Assembly (NCBI GenBank): GCA_011037195.1
Contig: JAAEAF010014494.1
Location: 45,340 to 109,339, forward strand
Source: Triatoma infestans
Taxonomy: Eukaryota > Arthropoda > Insecta > Hemiptera > Reduviidae
Reading direction: 5' to 3'
DNA length: 64,000 nucleotides
Below are positions 57,441 to 64,000 of the stretch, one piece after another. Each line of letters starts with the position of its first letter. The first letter of the stretch is position 1. A model generated the notes under the pieces. The model ran no database searches and was not told where the DNA came from. It saw nothing but the letters and a program-made list of their open reading frames with translations. A program made the position numbers and the translations under genes.

Positions 57441-57595
57441 TGGTTAAAACCTGGGCCTGGATTTTCGTTCTAGTCCCAGTGGTTGTTATTCTTTAGGGGT
57501 ATATGGGCCCTGGGAGGCTTTGCATAGCGTAGGGTTTGCCCTCCCCTTTTGTGAATAATAATAAACCCAATTTTATATTTCCAACTTTAGTAAAG

Positions 57596-58069
57596 TCAGA
57601 TTTATGATCAACAAGGTCAAATAATTTGACCTCCAGAAGGAATATATCAGTGACTGTTCGTTGTGAAGAAGAATAACAAGAAGGGTGTGGCCCCCTACCG
57701 CTACTTTCTATAGTATGTGAGTTATAGCTGAGTGTAGTTCATCATTTAAAATACTAATACTACCCATTCAATATCTTCCTAAATATTGTCTTTGTAAGAT
57801 TCAACTGTAAATTTTTATGTTTCAATTTCGATTTCAATTTAGCTAACGTTAGTACACCTCCTGTTGGCATGTTTACCAAATTAAACTTTGAACTTTTAAA
57901 TTAAAGAAACTTTTTGTTTCCAGTTTTGACACTGAAGTCAGCTGGAGGCTTGTTTACATCTTCTAAATGCAACAGATGTTTAAATTAAAAAAGAAATTTA
58001 CTTACATAAATGCAAATTTGTTTTACTTGTTTGCAAATTTATTAAAATGTCCATTTAGAATTGTATTGG
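57596..58069. other. AT-rich spacer between two LOA LINEs
   Basis: Nothing recognised; separates copy C from copy A-plus by about 470 bp. Confidence 0.4.
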
Positions 58070-58444
58070 ACCATAAGGGGGATAGGACAGAGTGCCTAGT
58101 GCGTCTCTGTCCGCTTTTAACTCCCCAAGTCAACCCCACCTCCATGCGGTGTGGTCCGGGTACCTTCACTAGGGGGCAGACGGGGAAATGGCGAATAGGA
58201 TCGGAATAAACCCCATCCGGTCCCCCTCGTTCCTCTCTTCTCATCCTTAATATCCTACCTCGTTCATTTATAGGTCTCCCCACCCAAGCTGAGAAGTGAT
58301 GCGCGTCGAGGCTGGATACGTACAGGGTGGATAAACATATGTGCGGTAGCGGTCACCTTGGGGCACCAGGCGACACCCCATTGTAACGTAGCCCTCCTCT
58401 GGCAGAGGCGACCTTTAGTTCCTCCATTGATAGTGGGATCAGTC

Positions 58445-59612
58445 ATGACTGAAAGGAAAGAAAATAAAAAAATAGGTAAAGAGAGCAAGGACATAGACTC
58501 GCTCAGCTCTCTATCTTCGGCAGGTGGTGCTCCTCGTAATTCGACGCCTGCTACGGTAGAAACCACGGGGGGCAATCAGTCCGCCCCGATTGAAGGGAAC
58601 GAGGGGAGGGCGGTAGCTAGAGGGAGTTGTTGTCCAGGGCCCTCACCGGCAGGCCCTCTCGGTAAAGTGTCCCAAAAGCTCACAGGCATCAAGATGACTC
58701 CCAAAAGACCCAGGGTAGGCAGGAGGCCACGCACAGGGCAGTTGCTGAGGGGAGGGAGAGGATCCCAAATTGCACATGGAAGAAGATGCAGAGGGGGAAG
58801 GTCTCTGGAGAGGGTTGGCGTGGCTGGGACTTCGTCCTCCCAGGGTAGAGCCGGCGGGATCGAGGGGAGGGTAGCAAAAGTAGCTGCCCCCCGCCTCTTT
58901 GCGGATTCCCAAGCGGGCACGGTTGGAGGTGAGCACGCCAAGTACCGATCCGAACAAAGCAAACAGGGAGAGGAAGAGGGCAAGAGGCCCTGAAGAGGCA
59001 CTTTCGTGCTCCTTCAGGAATGCTCTCACTTCTCACCCCTTGGCGATAGCTCTCAAGGCGTATCTAAATGACCGTCTGACGGAAAGTCAGGCGGAGCGGA
59101 TACAAGCCGAGATCGTCTCCAGAATTGTTGGCGAGAGCAGGCCCCAGTTCAGGGGATGCTACATGTCCAGAGGCGTACTCATTGTTGTAAGTGACAATAA
59201 TAACACGCGTCTCTGGCTGGAGCAGTCGGTCCCTGAACTTCATGTGGGAGGAGAAGTTAGGTTGAGGGGTAAACAAGGCAAGGTTGCAAGGTTAGCCAAA
59301 ATATCGGTCTGGGTATCTGGCACCCTAAGGGAGGCATTTCCGGCAGTCGTACTCTACAAGCTCCGCATCAAAAATGAGGGCTTGAGCACGGCAGACTGGA
59401 GGCTGATTAGTAGAAGGGTAGAGGCCCAGGGGCAATCCTTGGTCTTTGATGTGTTAGACCAGACCCTTGAGAAACTGAGGAGATCCGGGCTCGAGGCTTT
59501 CCTCGGGATGGACCTCGTCAGTTCCGAGTGGTCACTATGTCCAAGGATGATGGACAGGCAGGCGACGGACCACATACATCAATGTACTTCAAGTAAACCT
59601 CCATCACAATAG
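58445..59612 (+). pseudogene. LOA copy A-plus ORF1 (DUF4780-like), one frameshift
   Basis: The ATG at 58445 (context AGTCATGAC) begins a frame running to 58993. The rest continues in another frame to the stop at 59612, so one indel lies near 58900-58930. The N-terminal half is low-complexity: Ser/Gly/Pro then Arg/Lys-rich (about residues 1-150), a likely RNA-binding tail. The C-terminal half ('LAIALKAYLNDRLTESQAER' onward) matches in pattern the DUF4780-type domain of LOA ORF1: LIVVSDNNNTRLWLEQ, KISVWVSGTL, LYKLRIKNEGLSTADWRLI, GQSLVFDVLDQ. No CCHC zinc knuckle is seen, unlike the LINE at 6920. Its end overlaps the start of ORF2 by about 35 bp. Confidence 0.75.
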
Positions 59613-60395
59613 GGGGGCATCGGCCGCCCTGGAGGAGATGCGGAAGCTGGTAAACTGGTGTAAGAGAAAAGGCCTACATCAATCAATTAAGATAAGATAA
59701 GGGAATTATAAGTAATTGGGTACATGCTAACTCACACAATACTATGCGGGGAAGCAAGGATACCAATAAAAGAGGTAAGCCACTCCTTGAATTTATCTTG
59801 TCTTATAATTTGTGCATGATGAATGAAGGAGAAACACCAACTTTCTACAATATCACACGTAGAGAAGTGGTTGATCTGACCTTAGGGACTAACTTTATAT
59901 CGACCCTAGTGAGAGACTGGCAAGTGTCCCAAGAACCCTCACTTTCGGATCATAAGTACATTAGTTTGATATGCTGGCTAACTGTAGGCAAATGTTGACC
60001 TATAGAAATCCCAGGCGAACGGACTGGGATTCATATAGACGGGATCTCAGCCAGAACATCATTACAGTCAAACGCTCCTTCAAGACTCGTAATGACATCG
60101 AGGATGCTGCGGATCAACTGCAGTGGGTAATCCTGATGTTTTTAGGGGCAATCGCGCGGAAGTGGTGAGGACATCCACCAGAGGGGTCAGCTGTTGGAAT
60201 GACCAGTTGGCGGACCTCCGCGCAAGGACGAGAAGGCTTTTTCAAGTTGCAAAGAGGAAGGGTACATGGGATGAGTTCCGTGAGGCCCCAACCTCTTACT
60301 ACTTAGCTATTAGGAAAGCTAAAAGGAGCTCGTGGAGAATGCTGTGCGAGAGGTAGAAACGACCTCCGAAGGAGCCAGACTCCACAGTATTTCTC
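59575..60395 (+). pseudogene. LOA copy A-plus ORF2 remnant
   Basis: INVLQVNLHHNRGASAA begins the endonuclease in the overlapping frame, but the next residues are LEEMRKLVNWCKRKGL. Copy A-minus has about 290 bp between these points (with QEPW), so the QEP-containing part of the domain is deleted at about 59627. Downstream are 'DTNKRGKPLLEF', TLGTNFISTLVRDW, EPSLSDHKYI, then RNPRRTDWDSYRRDL and 'WNDQLADLRARTRRLF' before the end at about 60393. Frameshifts are present. It is not functional. Confidence 0.8.
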
Positions 60396-60704
60396 TCCAT
60401 CATCCGATGTAAGTCCGATGAAAGAATCCGGTTCAAAGAAATATGAACCGATGAATGAATATCCGATGTAAGTCCGCCATTTTGTATTTGGCCGTTTATA
60501 CTAGTGAGGCAAAATAGAATTCATGTTTAACATCTACAGAAATTTCTTCAAGTAATTCATAATTTTCAGTAAAAACTTTCCTTAGACCTGGAGTTTGTAG
60601 CTATTTATTATATCTATTGTCCTTAATTTTATGCAGGTAGCGCAGTACACAAGTATTGTAAGAGTACTATAAAGATGCTAATCTACCCAATCGAAATCTA
60701 GTTC
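60396..60704. other. Junction region with a short direct repeat
   Basis: ATCCGATGTAAGTCCG occurs at about 60402 and again at about 60461. The rest is AT-rich. Confidence 0.5.
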
Positions 60705-61345
60705 TTCTTAATCAAAACAGTCACATACTTTCTCTTCCTGCAAACTTTCTTCACATTTACAATTGTTATTAGCGTTTAAGCCCGCCGGCATTTTTATGGA
60801 GAAAACCACAGAAAACTGAAAAACCTATTCAGTAAAGCGCACTCCCTGTCAACCGATTTTCTTCAAACTGGGAATTTTGGCAACTCATTATTTGTATAGC
60901 CACCTTTTCCCGAAAAGTCCTCTTAAATGAATTTTCCCGAAGAAATATTTCAAATAAAAATTGGAGCTTTTGTATATCTAGTTGATATTCCAAGATTGAA
61001 GAAAATCGTTGGAGCCGTTTTTGAGAAAATCACAAAATACTGAAAAAAAACCATTCAGTAAAGTGGTGCTTCCGGTTGATGGATTTTGCCCGAAATCTTC
61101 GAGTCTGATGGGGTGGTAGTACCTAAACGAAATACCAAGTTTGAGCTTTCTGCAACTTTTCGTTTTTTAGATATTCTTTTTACACACATCCACAGACACA
61201 TACACACACACACACACACAGACCCTTTTCTAAAAGACCACTTTTTTGAACTGAACTGAGGGACCTCAGAACGGGTATTTCCGGTGAAAACTCAATTTCG
61301 AATTCCTGACACAATCGCAGTACTTCCTCTTATATCATAAGAGAA
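60705..61345 (+). repeat. HDR copy with modules and 3' end
   Basis: Degraded 5' end (CACATACTTTCTCTTCCTGC, 60722), AGCGCACTCCCTGTCAACCG, CCAAGATTGAAGAAAATCG, TTCCGGTTGATGGATTTTGC, (CA)n at about 61200-61220, CCACTTTTTTGAACTG, GTATTTCCGGTGAAAACTC and a weak hairpin near 61320-61345 followed by AAAAA. Confidence 0.75.
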
Positions 61346-61390
61346 AGTAAAAAACCTGTTTGCCTCTGCATTACATACTAATGCCTCAAA

Positions 61391-62095
61391 ATATTATTAT
61401 TATTGGATGTCCGAAAGCACGGGACTTGAACTCCCCCAGCAAGAAGATCCCCCAGCAATCTACCAGTCTGATTGCAATATTAAGATATCCTTAAACTCCA
61501 TCTCTCCTAAGCATCCTAAATACGAGAAGCCTAGTATTGGTGAAACAGGGACAATGATCTAGATAGTGAGGACACCGTTTCCCTGACACTAAAGCAGTCA
61601 ATATACCTACCAGTACTCTTAATTGTATCCTGCATAGGGACTAGTAGATACTTCAAGTCCTCCTGTCTTATACATTTTAAAAATCTTTTAGCCTGAACAC
61701 ACAGCTCTATGATCCACCAGTGCATATCCAATGCCGCATCTCCTTTATCTAACCGCATGTCCGTGTACCCATAAAAGCTATCCTCTGCTTCACTAACGAG
61801 GCCATTAGACTTTTCCTACATTCACTCACTAATTTAGGGTTTCAGCATGACTTATTCAAAGCCTTTTAGTGCAGCTTGACTATCAGAGAATATCTTCACC
61901 TCTTTAACTTCTCTCTGCCACGCTTCCACCAGTCATCAGCATTCAATGATACCAATGATCTCAGTCTGGAAAACAGTGATCCAACAAAGGCTAAAGCCAG
62001 AGATCTTCCTTTGTTCAGCCCCTACAGCCAAGCTTCTGCTCCAGATAGACCACTATCCTTCTGTGAAGCCATCGGAGTAACGGACAAATAATGCA
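61391..62095 (-). pseudogene. LINE 3' fragment with RNase H, (AAT)n tail
   Basis: On minus: a TDG-like start, 'VKIFSDSQAALKGFE' (about 61895) and a longer C-terminal open frame (61758-61531). The 3' end is an (ATT)n tract on plus (61391-61404), that is (AAT)n on minus. Stops and shifts are present. It is homologous to the fragment at 63240-63870 (for example CAGTCAATATACCTACCA in both). RT is missing by 5' truncation. Confidence 0.75.
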
Positions 62096-62224
62096 ATTGC
62101 TTTCCTCCATTAGCCCTATATATATGTATTCAGGGAAGCCTGAATTATCTCTCCCAGGATCCCCAAAAATAAATTTTCCTGCGATAATGGTTTAAATACA
62201 TAATAAGATAAATAAATGAAGTTG

Positions 62225-62290
62225 AGAAGATTAAGGAAACTGGAGCCGTTTTTGGGGAAATCGCAAAACGTGAAAAAAGTAGCCAATCAG
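62225..62290 (+). repeat. HDR module remnant
   Basis: AAACTGGAGCCGTTTTTGGG then GAAATCGCAAAACGTGAAAA only. Confidence 0.45.
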
Positions 62291-63239
62291 AATAAAGAAA
62301 ATGAGAATGGATGAAACTGTCGATTCATCATTGATTAGTAGCTATTTCGTTGTTAGCGATTTTTTTATATTATAAAGAACACCTTATATTATTTCTCACA
62401 AATAAGGCATTTTGTATATCTAGCAATTAATAATCCTCTCTATGGTAAAGAAGGACTTTGAAACGCATTGCATCAAGTAGGATTAGAAACTGATTTAATC
62501 TAAATGATTAGGTTGCCCGCCTGTATATTTGTATTATTTCTATAAAAGAAATACAAAATATAAATAAATAAATTATAAACGAGTCTAAATTACTGAGTCA
62601 CTGTCAATGAGATATATAAGTGATATAGAATTTTATAAAAAATAAAAAATCAAAACAGTATTCAATTAAATAAAACACTAGTATATTATACATATATAAA
62701 TTAGTCCTATTTATAGGATAGATATATATACGGCTGTAGATATATATTGTGTGTAGTGAATATCTAATATACTGTGAATGTTTGGTCTGTACATCTGTGC
62801 AGTCATTCAGCTTTGAAGTGGTACTTACTTAAAAGCTGTGCTGCTAATCTCCGAGCTACCACCGCTTCCCTTCAGAGCTTCTCTCTTAAATAATGGACAC
62901 AAAATCCAACTATCTCATTCTATCTTTTCTATCCTCTTAATATAACCTGTAATAACCTCCTACATTTATTTTGTTTAATAATATCCTTTTTCAGTTTAGG
63001 TGTTCAACACCTGTCCTGTTGTTTGTTACTTTCTTCAGAAAATACTGCTACACTTTTTACCACCAATTAAGGAGGTAAAGAATGATTCATTCAATATCGG
63101 AATAATAAGCATTTCTTGGTTGTTCGTCTCTTGCTTTCTTAACTGGATGACTCTGCTTTTATTCAAGTATAAAGATTTAATTAATGTTCATTTCAATTGT
63201 TTTAAACGAAATAGGATTGTTTTGCAAATTTACTGTCAA
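62291..63239. other. AT-rich spacer
   Basis: No gene recognised. Confidence 0.4.
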
Positions 63240-63870
63240 ATAGATTTTATTATTATTATTAACAATGGGTGCACGAAGGCATGGGATCTGAGCCAATGTG
63301 GCTCTTATCCTCCTCCCAAACCGCTACTAAGCCGGTTTGGCTACAATATCTTAGGTATCTTTAACTCCCTCAACAACCATTACCTTGAGAGTGTTGCACT
63401 GTTTTCCTCACTCCCTCGTTACAATTTGACACCAAGGACCTGCCTATTTTGTGTAAATAACTGCTACCCAAGAGTGTCCAGTCAATATACCTACCACAAC
63501 TCTCAATTTTATCCTACTCGGGGAGTGAAGATACTTCAAGTCCCTCTACCTTATTACCTTTTATAAATCTCTTAACCTGGACACAACTTTCCATGTCACT
63601 CCAGTGCTATTCCTCCATTATGTGTGACTTCCCTGTTGCAACATTGCTAAATGATGGCTAATGCTGATTCGGGACCATGCTAATGTGGATCCTACTTTAA
63701 CCAACTTGTCCACCCTCTTATTGCCCCCTCTATTCCCGCATGTCCGGGTACCAAGAAGATCTCCTCTCTGCTTCTCGCGGAACGACTTTTCTCCTACATT
63801 CACCCACCAACTTAGAAGTTCCTGCACGGCTAATTCAAAAGCCTTTACTGAAACCCAAATTAGAATTTAG
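63240..63870 (-). pseudogene. LINE 3' fragment with RNase H, (AAT)n tail
   Basis: Second copy of the family at 61391. On minus a frame at 63827-63618 includes 'NKRVDKLVKVGSTLAWSRIS', the RNase H GNE.VD.LAK segment with a frameshift just before it (GTRTCGNRG instead of PGHAGIEG). The 3' end is the (ATT)n at 63248-63258 on plus. It is truncated at its 5' end near 63870. Confidence 0.7.
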
Positions 63871-63954
63871 CAGCTACTTAAAACATTTTGTCTGGTATTA
63901 AACATGGTTGAAAAAAGTGTGAAAATATACTGAAAGATATACGCGGCAAAATGC

Positions 63955-64000
63955 TGTTAACGTTCTCTTACTACTGTAAGAATACGTTTTGCGATTGTCG
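63955..64000 (-). repeat. HDR 3' end entering the window edge
   Basis: GTTCTCTTACTACTGTAAGA followed by GTTTTGCGATTGTCG is the HDR 3' hairpin region on minus; the rest lies outside the window. Confidence 0.5.

Larger units (their letters stand above)
52900..57595 (+). mobile_element. LOA-type LINE, copy C (largest ORF2)
   Basis: A GC-rich block of about 4.7 kb. From 5': a likely 5' UTR (52900-53328), a residual ORF1 start (53329-53585), a TTTA microsatellite (53586-53740), ORF2 (53799-57440) and a 3' UTR ending in GAATAATAATAAACCC (57556-57571). The 5' boundary is uncertain. RT and RNase H motifs are intact but ORF2 is broken by several single-base shifts. Its 3' UTR differs from those of copies A and B, so it is a distinct family. 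Confidence 0.85.
58070..60395 (+). mobile_element. LOA-type LINE, copy A-plus (3'-truncated, EN-deleted)
   Basis: GC content jumps at about 58070, which I take as the 5' end. There is a 5' UTR of about 375 bp, ORF1, and the start of ORF2. It stops at about 60393 within the region between endonuclease and RT, where copy A-minus continues (compare 44650 on minus). LINEs usually lose their 5' end, so losing the 3' end suggests later deletion or recombination. The endonuclease has an internal deletion relative to A-minus. Confidence 0.8.

Noticed and set aside
58576..59036. Minus-strand frames opposite ORF1 of copy A-plus
   Set aside because: They are mirror frames of the GC-rich ORF1; the plus strand carries the conserved ORF1 pattern.
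1..64000. CRISPR array or prokaryotic defence system
   Set aside because: No regularly spaced identical repeats with unique spacers; the minisatellite at 41 kb has no spacers and the genome is eukaryotic.

Overview
The window looks like intergenic, repeat-dominated DNA from an animal nuclear genome, most likely an insect or other arthropod. The base composition is AT-rich, non-LTR retrotransposons (LINEs) of several clades are present, tRNA-derived SINEs are present, and there are no bacterial-style gene arrays. I find no convincing host protein-coding gene, rRNA or functional tRNA in 64 kb. Species cannot be named from the sequence alone.

Layout. 0-6 kb: a SINE, a truncated LINE on the minus strand, a 207-bp near-perfect palindrome and fragments of an abundant dispersed repeat (called HDR here). 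6-12 kb: an HDR copy split by a nearly full-length LINE with ORF1, endonuclease, reverse transcriptase (RT) and RNase H. 12-31 kb: HDR copies in both orientations, three more SINEs, a candidate DNA transposon with inverted ends (about 19.7-20.7 kb) and small inverted repeats. 31-38 kb: a Jockey-like RT fragment joined to a decayed LOA-type LINE (copy B), then another Jockey-like fragment. 41-42 kb: a polypyrimidine minisatellite with higher-order structure. 42-46 kb: a LOA-type LINE on the minus strand (copy A-minus) next to a second LINE 3' end. 49 kb: an RTE-like tail and a MITE-like element. 52-60 kb: two further LOA-type LINEs on the plus strand, copy C with intact RT motifs and copy A-plus with ORF1 but a deleted endonuclease. 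60-64 kb: HDR copies and two related RNase H LINE fragments on the minus strand.

How the parts relate. The LINEs are the autonomous machinery: ORF1 binds RNA, the endonuclease nicks the target and RT copies the RNA. Every LINE ORF2 here carries frameshifts, stops or deletions, so none is visibly active. Two of the four SINEs carry a tail resembling the 3' end of LOA copy B, which suggests they were mobilised by that LINE. The HDR family has no coding capacity. It has a fixed 5' end, internal modules of about 295 bp, a CATA/CA microsatellite and a 3'-terminal hairpin, and it is the best candidate for an under-described element here. Boundaries of repeats are by eye and generally good to about 10-30 bp.
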